Of a stretch of 64,000 nucleotides of DNA, positions 9,612 through 23,766 are shown piece by piece (positions within the stretch are counted from its first letter, which is position 1; every line of letters starts with the position of its first letter). This DNA comes from an uncultured Pelagibacteraceae bacterium (GTDB taxonomy: Bacteria; Pseudomonadota; Alphaproteobacteria; Pelagibacterales; Pelagibacteraceae). The notes under the pieces were generated by a model. It had not been told where the DNA came from. It made no database searches and worked only from the letters and a program-made list of their open reading frames with translations. The translations under genes were made by a program, and so were the position numbers. Location: the NCBI GenBank assembly GCA_902571525.1, contig CACGCL010000001.1, forward strand, positions 82,435-146,434, written 5' to 3'.

Positions 9612-11573
9612 ATGAACTTTCCTATTCTTATTCCAAATATATTTGATTATCCATTTACTTATACTTCAGACATTAATTTAAATGTTGGAGATTATGTTGA
9701 GGTGCCCTTTGGGAAAAAAAAAATCAATGGTGTAGTTTGGAATGAATTTGAAAATACAAAATCAAAAAATTTTACATTAAAAAAAGTAATAAAAAAACTA
9801 GATGTTAATCCACTAAAAATATCAACCATAAATTTCTTGAATTGGTTTTCAAGATACAACATAGTTCCTAAAGGAATGGCTTTAAAACTTCATTTGTTGA
9901 GTAATTATGCTATTGAAAATAAGTCAAATGATAATTTCATTGAATATGAGCTAAAAGTAAAAAGTTCTATTTATGAATTAAACAATGAGCAGCTTAAGTG
10001 TTTTTCAGGATTATTGAAGAAAAATAATAAATTCAACGTTAGTGTTCTTCAAGGAACAACTGGCTCAGGAAAAACTCTAGTATATTTCAATTTAATTAAG
10101 GATAAAATTAAAAAAAATAAACAAGCGCTAATACTATTACCTGAAATAGGTTTAGTAGGTGAATTTCAGAAAAAATTTATTGATTTTTTTGGTTTCAAAC
10201 CTGCAGTCTGGCATTCTGGAATAACCCTAAAAAATAAAAAAAAAATATGGAATGGTTTAAGTAATGGAAAAATTAAAGCGATTATTGGGGCAAGATCCTC
10301 TCTTTTTTTACCTTTTAAAGAGTTGGGAGTTATAATTGTTGACGAGGAACACGACCAATCCTTTAAACAAGACGAGGGTGTATCATATAATGCAAGAGAT
10401 ATGGCTATATCAAGAGCTTCTTATGAAAATATTCCAATAAACCTAATATCTGCAGTTCCATCAATTGAAACGTATAATAACATAATAAAAGGTAAATATT
10501 TCTCTTATAGAATTTTAAATAGATACAAAAATGCAAAATTACCAGAATATGAGCTAATTGATTTGACAAAAGAAAAAAAAAATACAGGTAATTTACTTTC
10601 AGAAAAAATTGTAGATAGGGTTGAATATCATTTAAAGAAAAATGATCAGGTACTTTTTTTTGTTAATCGAAGAGGATATTCTCCTTTTGTCATTTGTAAA
10701 AAATGTTTAAAGACCTTTACTTGTCCAAAGTGCTCTATAAATCTTGTCTATCATAAAAAAATAAATAAAATTTTATGTCATTATTGTGGTTATAAAAATA
10801 ATTTAGATACAAATTGTAAAAAAAATCATAAGGAACAATGTGAATTTATTTATAGTGGCTCAGGTGTCGAAAAAATATTAGAGGAGGTAAAAAAGAAATT
10901 CCCAGGAAAAAAAACTGTTATTTTTTCAAGTGATACAATTAAAAAGAAAAATTCACAATATGAGATAGAAAAAATTATTAATAATGAAACTAAAATTTTG
11001 ATTGGAACTCAACTTATTTCAAAAGGTTTTCATTTTCCAAATTTAAATTGTATAGTTATTTTAGATTTAGACTTTGCATTAAGAGGCTTTGATATAAGAA
11101 GCGTAGAAAAAACAGTGCAGTTATATCATCAATTATCGGGTAGAGCTGGCAGAGAGGGAAAGCCATCAAAAGTATATTTTCAAACAATCAACAAAAAAAA
11201 CAATATGATATCGCAAATTACAAATCCTGACCCAGATGTTTTTTTGAAAAAAGAACTTGAATTAAGAAAAAAATTTAGTTTACCGCCCTTTGAAAGATTC
11301 GTATCAATTATAATCAGTTGTAAGAGAGCCGATATGTCAGAAAAGATCGCATATAATTTAGTAAACTCTCTTAAAATAAAAACACAAGGAAATATTTTAG
11401 GTCCTGTTAATGCTCCAATTTATAAAATAAGAGGTAGATATAGAAATAGAATACTTATTAGATCAAGTAAAAATATTAAAATTCAACAACAAATACTAAA
11501 TACTATTAAAAATTTTAAACAACCAGCTGAAATAAAACTTTCAGTTGATGTTGATCCAATAAACTTCAATTAA
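9612..11573 (+). CDS. priA: Primosomal protein N' (PriA), replication restart helicase
   Basis: Superfamily 2 DNA helicase that reloads the replisome at collapsed forks. The N-terminal 3'-DNA-binding region (about 1-100) is followed by Walker A GTTGSGKT (148-155), DEEH (244-247), SAVPSIE, and a zinc region at 362-410. The C-terminal half has IGTQLISKGFHFPN and QLSGRAGREGKP. At 653 residues it is shorter than many PriA proteins (about 730). In the zinc region the pairs Cys362/365, 371/374 and 389/392 are normal. The fourth pair is altered: Cys402 is followed by Asn405 and His406 where the second cysteine is expected, and a further Cys is at 410. Confidence 0.95.
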   Translation: MNFPILIPNIFDYPFTYTSDINLNVGDYVEVPFGKKKINGVVWNEFENTKSKNFTLKKVIKKLDVNPLKISTINFLNWFSRYNIVPKGMALKLHLLSNYAIENKSNDNFIEYELKVKSSIYELNNEQLKCFSGLLKKNNKFNVSVLQGTTGSGKTLVYFNLIKDKIKKNKQALILLPEIGLVGEFQKKFIDFFGFKPAVWHSGITLKNKKKIWNGLSNGKIKAIIGARSSLFLPFKELGVIIVDEEHDQSFKQDEGVSYNARDMAISRASYENIPINLISAVPSIETYNNIIKGKYFSYRILNRYKNAKLPEYELIDLTKEKKNTGNLLSEKIVDRVEYHLKKNDQVLFFVNRRGYSPFVICKKCLKTFTCPKCSINLVYHKKINKILCHYCGYKNNLDTNCKKNHKEQCEFIYSGSGVEKILEEVKKKFPGKKTVIFSSDTIKKKNSQYEIEKIINNETKILIGTQLISKGFHFPNLNCIVILDLDFALRGFDIRSVEKTVQLYHQLSGRAGREGKPSKVYFQTINKKNNMISQITNPDPDVFLKKELELRKKFSLPPFERFVSIIISCKRADMSEKIAYNLVNSLKIKTQGNILGPVNAPIYKIRGRYRNRILIRSSKNIKIQQQILNTIKNFKQPAEIKLSVDVDPINFN

Positions 11574-11578
11574 TTAAG

Positions 11579-11597
11579 AAAAAAACCTGTTTTTTTT
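11579..11597 (+). terminator. Weak A/T hairpin after priA
   Basis: Seven A, then CCTG, then eight T directly after the priA stop could fold into an all-A:T stem with a U tail. The stem has no G:C pair, so termination here is only a possibility in such AT-rich sequence. Confidence 0.25.
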
Positions 11598-11607
11598 CAC
11601 CTCTAGC

Positions 11608-11636
11608 TTGATCAGATCTAGGCGATATGCTAATTA
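11608..11636 (+). promoter_or_regulatory. Putative atp operon promoter
   Basis: TTGATC at 11608-11613 and TAATTA at 11631-11636 are separated by 17 bases, giving a good sigma-70 arrangement in the 112-bp gap before atpH. The predicted transcript would have a leader of about 45 bases. Confidence 0.45.
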
Positions 11637-11685
11637 ATTCGAAATTTAACCGCTAAGTAAATATAACTAACTTATTTAAAAAAAA

Positions 11686-12216
11686 ATGACCTTTAATAGT
11701 TACTCACAAGCTTTGTACGAATTATCGATAGATTACGACATATTAAACGAAATTGAAGATCAGGCTAAATCTGTTTTGAAAGCTTTGGAAACAATAAAAG
11801 TGTTTAATGATTTTATCAAAAATCCCCTTTTTACTCAGAATGACCATACTCAAATAATAAATGCTATTTCAAAAGAGTTTAGCTTTGATCCAACACTAGA
11901 AAAATTTTTAAAATTATTAGTTAGTAAGCGAAGACTTTTTTATTTAGATAAAATTTTAAAAGATTTTATGACTTATTGTTCTTTTAAAAGAGGTGAAGTA
12001 AAAGCAAAATTAATATCATCAAAAGAACTTAAAGACGATGAAATAAATGATATTAAAAAAGAATTATTTAATAAATTTGGATCAAAAATTAATCTTGATT
12101 ATAAAATAGATAAAGATTTAATTTCAGGATTAATAATTCAAGTAGGAAGTGTTATGATAGATAATTCAATGAAAAACAAGCTTAAGCAAATTAAATCACA
12201 AATGATAGAGGTTTAA
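11686..12216 (+). CDS. atpH: ATP synthase F1 delta subunit
   Basis: Peripheral-stalk subunit (OSCP homologue) linking the F1 head to the Fo b subunits. It is 176 residues, the usual length, with the N-terminal YSQALYELS helix and a C-terminal segment SGLIIQVGSVMIDNSMKNKL typical of delta. It is first in the order delta-alpha-gamma-beta-epsilon; the Fo genes are not in this window, as is usual in alphaproteobacteria where they are at a separate locus. It abuts atpA with no gap. Confidence 0.96.
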   Translation: MTFNSYSQALYELSIDYDILNEIEDQAKSVLKALETIKVFNDFIKNPLFTQNDHTQIINAISKEFSFDPTLEKFLKLLVSKRRLFYLDKILKDFMTYCSFKRGEVKAKLISSKELKDDEINDIKKELFNKFGSKINLDYKIDKDLISGLIIQVGSVMIDNSMKNKLKQIKSQMIEV

Positions 12217-13749
12217 ATGGATATTAATCCTTCAGAAGTAACTAAAATATTAAAAGAACAAATTAAAAAGTTTGGAGATAAATCAGAAGTAACTGAAATC
12301 GGTCAGGTTTTATCTGTTGGTGATGGAATTGCTAGAATTTATGGATTAGACAATGTTCAAGCCGGAGAAATGGTAGAGTTTTCTGACGGATCCAAAGGCA
12401 TGGCATTAAACCTCGAGAATGATAATGTCGGGGTTGTAATATTTGGAGACGATAGAGCCGTTAAAGAAGGTGACACAGTTAAAAGAACAGGTGCAATTGT
12501 AGATACGCCAGTTGGTAAAGAATTGTTAGGTAGAGTGGTAGATGGTTTAGGAAATCCTATCGATGGGAAGGGTTCATTAGATAAAGGAGTAAAGAGAACA
12601 AGAGTTGAGGTAAAAGCTCCCGGAATAATTCCACGTAAATCTGTTAACGAACCTATGCAAACTGGGCTAAAATCAATTGATAGTTTAGTCCCGATCGGAA
12701 GAGGACAAAGAGAGCTAATAATTGGTGACAGACAAACTGGAAAAACAGCTGTTGCAATTGATACAATAATTAATCAAAAGAAAATAAATCAGTCTGGAGA
12801 CGAAAAGCAAAAGTTGTATTGTGTTTATGTTGCAATCGGCCAAAAAAGATCAACTGTTAGGCAAATTGAAAAAACTTTAGAAGAAGCAGGTGCAATGGAA
12901 TATACAACAATAGTTGCTGCAACAGCATCAGATGCAGCGCCACTTCAATTTTTAGCACCTTACACAGGTTGTGCTATGGGTGAATATTTTAGAGACAACG
13001 GAATGCATGCTCTAATTATTTATGATGACTTATCAAAACAAGCTGTTGCATACAGACAAATGTCTTTACTCTTAAGAAGGCCACCAGGGAGAGAAGCTTA
13101 CCCAGGAGATGTATTTTATCTGCACAGCAGATTGCTAGAGAGAGCTGCTAAATTAAGCGACGATCACGGTGGCGGATCATTGACTGCGCTTCCAATAATT
13201 GAAACACAAGGCGGAGATGTGTCAGCATTTATACCTACAAATGTAATCTCAATTACTGATGGACAAATATTTTTAGAAACAGAATTATTTAACCAAGGAA
13301 TTAGACCAGCAATTAACGTTGGACTATCAGTATCAAGAGTTGGATCTTCAGCTCAAACAAAAGCGATGAAAACTGTATCTGGATCAATGAAACTTGAGCT
13401 AGCTCAGTATAGAGAAATGGCAGCCTTTGCTCAATTTGGATCAGACTTAGATGCATCTACGCAAAAATTATTAAATAGAGGTGCAAAACTTACAGAGCTT
13501 TTAAAACAAAAACAATATTCACCAATGACGGTTGCGGAACAAGTGATTTCAGTATTCTGTGGTGTCAAAGGATACTTGGACGATGTTGAACAAAAAGATA
13601 TTTCAAGATTTGAAACAACCATTATTGAAAAATGTAGATCAGATAGACCTGAAATAATTGACTCTATATCCTCATCAGGGAAACTTGATGAAGAAAGTGA
13701 AAAATTATTAAAAGAATTAATTCTAGGTCTAAAGAAAAGTTTTAACTAA
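12217..13749 (+). CDS. atpA: ATP synthase F1 alpha subunit
   Basis: Nucleotide-binding, non-catalytic F1 subunit, 510 residues, full length. Walker A is GDRQTGKT (170-177). The signatures FDD-type [32 protein letters not shown] and [14 protein letters not shown] are in place. It begins immediately after the atpH stop and is five bases from atpG. Codon use is that of a highly expressed host gene, with AGA arginines and few rare codons. Confidence 0.99.
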   Translation: MDINPSEVTKILKEQIKKFGDKSEVTEIGQVLSVGDGIARIYGLDNVQAGEMVEFSDGSKGMALNLENDNVGVVIFGDDRAVKEGDTVKRTGAIVDTPVGKELLGRVVDGLGNPIDGKGSLDKGVKRTRVEVKAPGIIPRKSVNEPMQTGLKSIDSLVPIGRGQRELIIGDRQTGKTAVAIDTIINQKKINQSGDEKQKLYCVYVAIGQKRSTVRQIEKTLEEAGAMEYTTIVAATASDAAPLQFLAPYTGCAMGEYFRDNGMHALIIYDDLSKQAVAYRQMSLLLRRPPGREAYPGDVFYLHSRLLERAAKLSDDHGGGSLTALPIIETQGGDVSAFIPTNVISITDGQIFLETELFNQGIRPAINVGLSVSRVGSSAQTKAMKTVSGSMKLELAQYREMAAFAQFGSDLDASTQKLLNRGAKLTELLKQKQYSPMTVAEQVISVFCGVKGYLDDVEQKDISRFETTIIEKCRSDRPEIIDSISSSGKLDEESEKLLKELILGLKKSFN

Positions 13750-13754
13750 TTAAA

Positions 13755-16050
<2,296 letters not shown>

Positions 16051-16446
16051 ATGGAACAATTTAATTTGGAAATAATAAGTCCTGAGAAATCCTTTTTAAT
16101 AAAGAATGATGCTTTAGAAGTGGTTGTTCCTGCCATCGAGGGTTATATGGGCATACTTAAAGATCATACACCAATAATTTCATTCTTAAAACCTGGAATT
16201 ATTGATGTAAAATTAAATAATGAAAGCTTAAATTTTTATGTTGATGATGGAGTTGTTGAGTTTAAAAATAACACTTTGTCAATACTGACTAGTAATATTT
16301 TTGATATAAAAGACATTAATAAGAACAATGTTGATATAATTATAAAAGATGCTGAGGAAGAATTGAAAAAAGAAAATATTAAAGATCAAGATCGATTTAT
16401 TTTAGAAAAAAAAATAGAGGTATTGAATTCTCTAAATATTAATTAA
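16051..16446 (+). CDS. atpC: ATP synthase F1 epsilon subunit
   Basis: Rotor foot and regulatory subunit of F1, 131 residues. The N-terminal beta sandwich is recognisable (FNLEIISPEKSF, VPAIEGYMGILKDHTPIIS, VDDGVVEFKNNTLSIL). A short C-terminal helical hairpin follows. It is the last gene of the operon and its stop overlaps by eight bases the stop of the convergent rppH gene, leaving no room for a dedicated terminator between them. Confidence 0.96.
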   Translation: MEQFNLEIISPEKSFLIKNDALEVVVPAIEGYMGILKDHTPIISFLKPGIIDVKLNNESLNFYVDDGVVEFKNNTLSILTSNIFDIKDINKNNVDIIIKDAEEELKKENIKDQDRFILEKKIEVLNSLNIN

Positions 16447-16918
16447 TTATAATCTTTTTAACCTCTGACTTTAAATTTTTATATACTTCAGTTTTAAAAT
16501 CCACGACATAATTAGTGATTTCGTCTATATCTACCCATCTCCATTCTGAAAACTCTGGTTTTTTAGTTTTAATGTTAATCTCTGTGTCTTTGCCGTTAAA
16601 TTTCATACAAAACCATTTCTGTTTTTGTCCTTTATATTTACCTCTCCAAATTATACCAAGAAGATTTTTAGGCAAAAAATAAGTTTGATAACCGTCAATT
16701 TCTTTAATTAAATCTACATTTTTTACACTAGTTTCTTCCTCCAGCTCTCTAAGTGCTGCATCTAAAAATTTCTCATTTCCGTCAACTCCGCCTTGAGGCA
16801 TTTGCCAATAATTGTTTGGATTATCTAATCTCTTTGCCACAAAAACTTTATTATGTTTATTTAAAAGAATAATGCCAACACCCATTCTTAAGGGTAAATT
16901 TTTATATTTTCCTTGCAT
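16439..16918 (-). CDS. rppH: RNA pyrophosphohydrolase (Nudix)
   Basis: Nudix hydrolase that removes pyrophosphate from 5'-triphosphate RNA and so starts mRNA decay. I place the start at ATG 16918-16916 (159 residues, MQGKYKNLPLRMGV), five bases after the ctpA stop, because the longer frame would run inside ctpA. The family RMGVGIIL and the Nudix box GGVDGNEKFLDAALRELEEET are intact, with WQMPQGG just before it, as in RppH/IalA. It is last in the minus-strand block, downstream of ctpA, a common alphaproteobacterial order. Confidence 0.93.
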   Translation of the reverse strand: MQGKYKNLPLRMGVGIILLNKHNKVFVAKRLDNPNNYWQMPQGGVDGNEKFLDAALRELEEETSVKNVDLIKEIDGYQTYFLPKNLLGIIWRGKYKGQKQKWFCMKFNGKDTEINIKTKKPEFSEWRWVDIDEITNYVVDFKTEVYKNLKSEVKKIIIN

Positions 16919-16922
16919 AAAA

Positions 16923-18059
16923 TTATCCAGTGAATAATTTTCTTGCAAATTTAAGCTGATTGTCATTTTCAGAAAGAATTCGAAAATCCTCAGATATCTC
17001 TTCAACAGTTATATCAGGGCTCACCCCAACTTCGGAAATTGATTTTCCTGATGGTAAATAATACTTGGATATAGTAAGCCTAATTGCACCTCGATTTTTT
17101 AAAGGTATAATCGATTGAACTGATCCTTTTCCATAACTCTTGTCACCAATTAAAATAGCACGCTTATGATCTTTTAATGCTCCAGCAACTATTTCTGATG
17201 CAGATGCAGAACCTTTATTTATTAAAACTATAAGAGCCTTACCATCAATAATATCTCCTTCTCTGGCAAACCATTTTTGATTTTCATTTCTTTTTCTTCC
17301 TTTAGTGGAAACTATTTCACCATCATCTAAAAAAAAATCAGATATCTTAATTGCTTGACCAAGTAAACCACCTGGATTATTTCTTAAATCTAAAATATAT
17401 CCTTCTATTTTTTTATTTTTTTTAAATTGTTTTATTTCTTTTTTTATCTGATCATCACTGTTTTCATTAAATGAGGTAAGACGTATGTATCCAATTTTTT
17501 CGTCAAATACCTCAGATTTAACAGATGCCACCTCAATTATTTCTCTGGTTATATTGAATACTAAAGATTTTCTTAGCCCAATTCTTCTTATAGTGATTTC
17601 TAAAGTTGAGCCAACTGGCCCTCTCATTAATTCGACTGCTTCATTAAGAGTTTTTCCTTGAACTTGAGTATTATTAATTTTGACTATGTAATCTCCAGCT
17701 TTTACCCCTTCTCTTTCTGCAGGCGAGTTGTCAATAGGTGATATAACCTTTACAACACCAGCCTCCATACCAACTTCTATACCTAAACCCCCAAACTCTC
17801 CTTTGGTATCAGTTTGCATTTCCTCTAAATTTTTAGGAGATAAATATGAGGAATATGGATCTAACGATTGCAATACACCATTAATCGCAGCATCCATTGT
17901 GTCTGATTGATCTACTTCTTCAACATATTCTTTATTTATTTTGTCTAAAACTTCTCCAAAAAGATCTATTTTGTCATAAACAGTTTCCTCTTGGGCCATT
18001 ACTTTTTCTAAAAACAAAATTGAAAAAATTAACAACGTAAAAACCTTTACTTTATTCAT
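16923..18059 (-). CDS. ctpA: Carboxy-terminal processing protease (S41, periplasmic)
   Basis: Serine protease with a Ser/Lys dyad that trims periplasmic proteins and wall hydrolases. I start it at ATG 18059-18057 (378 residues), which shares one base with the rsfS stop (TAATG) and opens a signal peptide (MNKVKVFTLLIFSILFLEKV, likely cut after VMA). It has a PDZ domain at about 90-170, then the catalytic domain with NNPGG, NKGSASASEI (nucleophile serine, about 284-288) and SYGKGSVQ (Lys311). The short C-terminal tail is normal for CtpA rather than the longer Prc type. Confidence 0.95.
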   Translation of the reverse strand: MNKVKVFTLLIFSILFLEKVMAQEETVYDKIDLFGEVLDKINKEYVEEVDQSDTMDAAINGVLQSLDPYSSYLSPKNLEEMQTDTKGEFGGLGIEVGMEAGVVKVISPIDNSPAEREGVKAGDYIVKINNTQVQGKTLNEAVELMRGPVGSTLEITIRRIGLRKSLVFNITREIIEVASVKSEVFDEKIGYIRLTSFNENSDDQIKKEIKQFKKNKKIEGYILDLRNNPGGLLGQAIKISDFFLDDGEIVSTKGRKRNENQKWFAREGDIIDGKALIVLINKGSASASEIVAGALKDHKRAILIGDKSYGKGSVQSIIPLKNRGAIRLTISKYYLPSGKSISEVGVSPDITVEEISEDFRILSENDNQLKFARKLFTG

Positions 18060-18409
18060 TAAACTATCACTCTTTCTTTTGGTATTAATTCTGACCATAT
18101 CTTTTCAAGTTCATAAAACTTCCTTTTTTCAGGATTAAAAATATGAACAATAATATCTATACCATCAACAAGCTTCCACTCAGTGCTATCTTTTCCTTCA
18201 ATTTTGCATTGACTTAATCCATATTCTTTAAACTTATTCATTACTTGCTCTGATAATGACTGTATGTGTCTAGATGAAGTTCCACTTGCGATTATCATAT
18301 AATCTGCGATTGATGATTTATCTTTTAAATCGATTGATACTATGTCAAGTGCTTTGTTACTATCTAGAGTTTTAATTATTATCTTTTTTAGATTGGTATT
18401 TTTAACCAT
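18059..18409 (-). CDS. rsfS: Ribosome silencing factor RsfS (Iojap)
   Basis: Binds ribosomal protein L14 and blocks subunit joining in starvation. It is 116 residues with the family marks SIADYMIIASGTSSRHIQ and the C-terminal DGIDIIVHIFNPEKRKFYELEKIW. It sits between nadD (15 bases upstream) and ctpA, the usual alphaproteobacterial arrangement. Confidence 0.95.
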   Translation of the reverse strand: MVKNTNLKKIIIKTLDSNKALDIVSIDLKDKSSIADYMIIASGTSSRHIQSLSEQVMNKFKEYGLSQCKIEGKDSTEWKLVDGIDIIVHIFNPEKRKFYELEKIWSELIPKERVIV

Positions 18410-18424
18410 TAATAATTAATCATA

Positions 18425-18973
18425 TCAAAAATTTTTGATATTAGAAGAAGAAATATTTACTTTTTTAAAATTAATGTAAATAAGACCTTTATTTTTAAAT
18501 GTCCTATACGCAAGTGATTTTTTTGACTTTGCTCTAAAATTATTTCTATCAAAAACTGCTAATTTACAAAATTTTGGTATTTTTTTCCAATTATTCCATT
18601 TATGAAAATTTATTAAATTATCTGCTCCTAGTAAAAAATATATTTCTTTTTCTTTATTTTTATTTTTAAAATATTTAATGAGATTTAGCGTCTTGTTTGA
18701 ATTAATCTTTTTTTCAAAAAAACCAATTTGAATATATTTTTGGTTCTTTGTCATATTTTTTGAAAATTTTATTCTTTTATTCAAATCAAAATAACTTTTT
18801 CTTTTAAATGGGCTTTTTTTTGTAATTGCCCAAATAATTTTTTTTAGGTTAAATTTTTTTTTTGCTACCTGAGATATTTTTAAATGACCTTTATGCGGTG
18901 GATCAAATGAACCACCTAGTATGCCAATTTTATCTTTGAAGTTATTCTTTGATTTATTTTCTGATTTGACCAT
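18425..18973 (-). CDS. nadD: Nicotinate-nucleotide adenylyltransferase
   Basis: Adenylates nicotinate mononucleotide in NAD synthesis. GILGGSFDPPHKGHLKIS holds the HxGH-type nucleotidyl-transfer site; LLGADNLINFHKW and a C-terminal ISSSNIKNF (the ISSTxIR-like motif) complete the signature. At 182 residues it is slightly short. The ATG lies 20 bases inside the end of proA, consistent with translational coupling. Confidence 0.92.
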   Translation of the reverse strand: MVKSENKSKNNFKDKIGILGGSFDPPHKGHLKISQVAKKKFNLKKIIWAITKKSPFKRKSYFDLNKRIKFSKNMTKNQKYIQIGFFEKKINSNKTLNLIKYFKNKNKEKEIYFLLGADNLINFHKWNNWKKIPKFCKLAVFDRNNFRAKSKKSLAYRTFKNKGLIYINFKKVNISSSNIKNF

Positions 18974-20204
18974 CGCCAGCTACATAATATTTATACGATA
19001 CTAATTGATTTAACCCAACAGGACCTCTAGGTGGTAGTTTATTTGTAGAAATCCCAACCTCACCTCCAAAACCTAGTTCACCTCCATCAGCAAATTGCGT
19101 AGATGTATTATGCATAACGATAGAGCTTTTTACACTTCTTACGAAAAAATTAGCAGACTTAATATCCATCGTTATTATCGAGTCAGTATGCATAGTTCCA
19201 AATTTATTGATATGCTTAACAGCTTCAACAACATTTTTTACAATTTTTACAGAAATCTTTGCATCAAGGTATTCTGTACTCCAATCTTTGTTTGTCGCAT
19301 TTTTAAGATTGCCATTAAAAATTTTTCTAGTTTTGTCGTCAGCGTAAATTAAACAACCATTAAATTTTAAACCATTGAGTATAAAATTTATTTTTTTTTT
19401 TGGACAATCTTTATGTATCAATAAAGTTTCGGTAGCACCACATATGCCAACACTCCTCATTTTTGCATTTATAACTATATCTCTTGCCATTTTTGAATTT
19501 ATATTTTTATCTATAAATATATGACAAATTCCCTCTAAATGACCTATTACTGGAACATTGCATAATTCTTTGACAGTTTTAACAAGATTTTTACCTCCTC
19601 TTGGGATAATAACGTCAATATAATTCCCCATATCTTTTAAGAAGTTCTTAACAATTCTTCTGTCTTTTTTATTAATAAATTGAACATAATTAATATCTAC
19701 TTTATAGGCTTTTAAAGACTCTCTAAATAAGTTAATAAATATTTGATTTGTAAAAAAAGCCTCTGATCCACCTTTAAGAATAACTGAATTACCAGATTTA
19801 AAACAAAGACAACAGAGATCAACAGTTACATTTGGCCTACTTTCGTAAATTACTCCAATAACACCTATGGGGATTGATATCTTTTTAATTCTCAAACCAT
19901 TTGGTCTTTGCCATTTATCTAGAATAACCCCTACCGGGTCCTTTAACTTAGTAATTTCAATAATTGTCTTAATTATGTAATCCAGCTTAGTTTTATCTAT
20001 CTCTAATCTTGCAATCAGGTTTTTGTTAATATTTTTAGTTTTAGCAAATTTGATATCTTTATTGTTTTGCCTTAATATTTCACAAGCATTTTTTTTTAGA
20101 AGATAACTAAACTTTAACAAAACTTTATTTTTAATTTTGGTATCCACTTTATATAAACTTGCTTTATAAGCTGCATGACCTAATTTTTGTAAATATTTTT
20201 TCAT
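18954..20204 (-). CDS. proA: Gamma-glutamyl phosphate reductase
   Basis: Second step of proline synthesis: reduces gamma-glutamyl phosphate to the semialdehyde with NADPH. The ATG at 20204-20202 is preferred because it lies one base after the proB stop; it gives 416 residues. Aldehyde-dehydrogenase-type signatures include PIGVIGVIYESRPNVT, LKGGSEAF, the catalytic cysteine region MRSVGICGATETLLIH and HTDSI plus LPPRGPVGL near the end. Proline synthesis is thus complete here apart from proC. Confidence 0.96.
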   Translation of the reverse strand: MKKYLQKLGHAAYKASLYKVDTKIKNKVLLKFSYLLKKNACEILRQNNKDIKFAKTKNINKNLIARLEIDKTKLDYIIKTIIEITKLKDPVGVILDKWQRPNGLRIKKISIPIGVIGVIYESRPNVTVDLCCLCFKSGNSVILKGGSEAFFTNQIFINLFRESLKAYKVDINYVQFINKKDRRIVKNFLKDMGNYIDVIIPRGGKNLVKTVKELCNVPVIGHLEGICHIFIDKNINSKMARDIVINAKMRSVGICGATETLLIHKDCPKKKINFILNGLKFNGCLIYADDKTRKIFNGNLKNATNKDWSTEYLDAKISVKIVKNVVEAVKHINKFGTMHTDSIITMDIKSANFFVRSVKSSIVMHNTSTQFADGGELGFGGEVGISTNKLPPRGPVGLNQLVSYKYYVAGDGQIRK

Positions 20205-20205
20205 T

Positions 20206-22569
<2,364 letters not shown>

Positions 22570-22595
22570 AATTTTATTTTATTATTCTATAATAT

Positions 22596-22988
22596 TTATT
22601 TTTTAAATTCTTCTTTTATTTCTTTTTTAACTTTACTTACTTTTTCAGCTTCCGACAATACCTTACCATCCTTCGACATTATCTTATTTACTCTAATTAA
22701 TGCATATTGCTGTCTATGGCCATTTTTTCTTCTAGAATTTTTTCTTCTTCTTTTTTTGAATATAAGAACCGTTCTATTTTTTGAGTTCTTTAAGAATTCA
22801 GCTTCAACTTTCGCACCTTGAACAATCGGTAAACCTACCTCAATATTTTTATCGTCACCATAAGCTAATATTTCTTTAAACTCCACAATTGTATTTGGCT
22901 TTTGATCTCCAAATTTTTCTATTTTAATTATTTCACCAGCCTTAACTTTATATTGTTTTCCACCAGTTTGTATTATTGCAAATGACAT
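22596..22988 (-). CDS. rplU: 50S ribosomal protein L21
   Basis: 130-residue L21 starting FAIIQTGGKQYKVKAGE, with the conserved FKKRRRKNSRRKNGHRQ RNA-binding segment. A lysine-rich C-terminal tail of about 25 residues extends beyond the conserved core. It is the first gene of the minus-strand ribosomal block and is preceded by a strong promoter. Confidence 0.97.
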   Translation of the reverse strand: MSFAIIQTGGKQYKVKAGEIIKIEKFGDQKPNTIVEFKEILAYGDDKNIEVGLPIVQGAKVEAEFLKNSKNRTVLIFKKRRRKNSRRKNGHRQQYALIRVNKIMSKDGKVLSEAEKVSKVKKEIKEEFKK

Positions 22989-23011
22989 AAATTATTATTA
23001 AAAACCAGTGC

Positions 23012-23039
23012 AATATATAATTAGGCTTTTTATAGTCAA
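23012..23039 (-). promoter_or_regulatory. Promoter of rplU-rpmA-obgE
   Basis: On the minus strand TTGACT (23039-23034) and TATATT (23017-23012) are separated by 16 bases. Initiation near 23005 would give a leader of about 17 bases before the rplU ATG. It lies in the 61-bp gap behind gloB. Confidence 0.65.
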
Positions 23040-23049
23040 GATGAATTAA

Positions 23050-23766
23050 TTAAAAATTGTCCTTTAAATCCCTTAGTTTTGCAAAGGTTTCTATATTTTC
23101 TGCTTTTAAAAATATATTACATTCAAGTTCATCTTTTAAAACACATGGAGTTGTTGGTATCCCTGCTTTTATATTTTTATTAATTTCAAGTATCTTTTTT
23201 TTAAGATTTTCATTATCAGGATCATAATTTATACAGAATTTAGAATTACTTAATGTATATTCATGTCCAAAATAAATTAAAGTATCTTTATCAAAAGTTT
23301 TAATTAGTGATAACGATTTATACATATCTTCGTAAGTACCTTCAAATAACCTACCACAACTCAATGAAAATAAAGTATCTCCTGTAAATAATTTTTTTTC
23401 TTCAAAAAAATGATAACATATATGTCCTAAAGTATGACCTGGTGTGTGGTATACTTTAAACTTAAAATTTCTTTCACTAAATATTTCCTCGTTTTTTAAG
23501 CAAATATCAATCCCAGGTATTCTTTTCGAATCATCCTCAAAACCGATAATTTTACAATTATATTTTTCTTTTAAAACTGAATTACCATCAACATGATCAA
23601 GATGATGATGGGTATTCAATATATATTTCAATTTTAATTTCAGTTTTTTTAATAATCGGTCAATAGGTTTTGCCTCACTCGGATCTACAACAATTGCTTC
23701 ATCATTATTATGAATTATATAAGAAAAATTGTCTTTTAAGCAATTTACAATTTCAACTTTTATCAT
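23050..23766 (-). CDS. gloB: Hydroxyacylglutathione hydrolase (glyoxalase II)
   Basis: Metallo-beta-lactamase-fold thioesterase that splits S-lactoylglutathione to lactate and glutathione. The metal site NTHHHLDHVDGN, the HTPGHTLGHICYH histidine and TGDTLFSLSCGRLFEG are characteristic of GloB. At 238 residues it is near the normal length. The start overlaps the metW stop (ATGA), so it is cotranscribed with the methionine genes, an order seen in other alphaproteobacteria. Confidence 0.93.
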   Translation of the reverse strand: MIKVEIVNCLKDNFSYIIHNNDEAIVVDPSEAKPIDRLLKKLKLKLKYILNTHHHLDHVDGNSVLKEKYNCKIIGFEDDSKRIPGIDICLKNEEIFSERNFKFKVYHTPGHTLGHICYHFFEEKKLFTGDTLFSLSCGRLFEGTYEDMYKSLSLIKTFDKDTLIYFGHEYTLSNSKFCINYDPDNENLKKKILEINKNIKAGIPTTPCVLKDELECNIFLKAENIETFAKLRDLKDNF

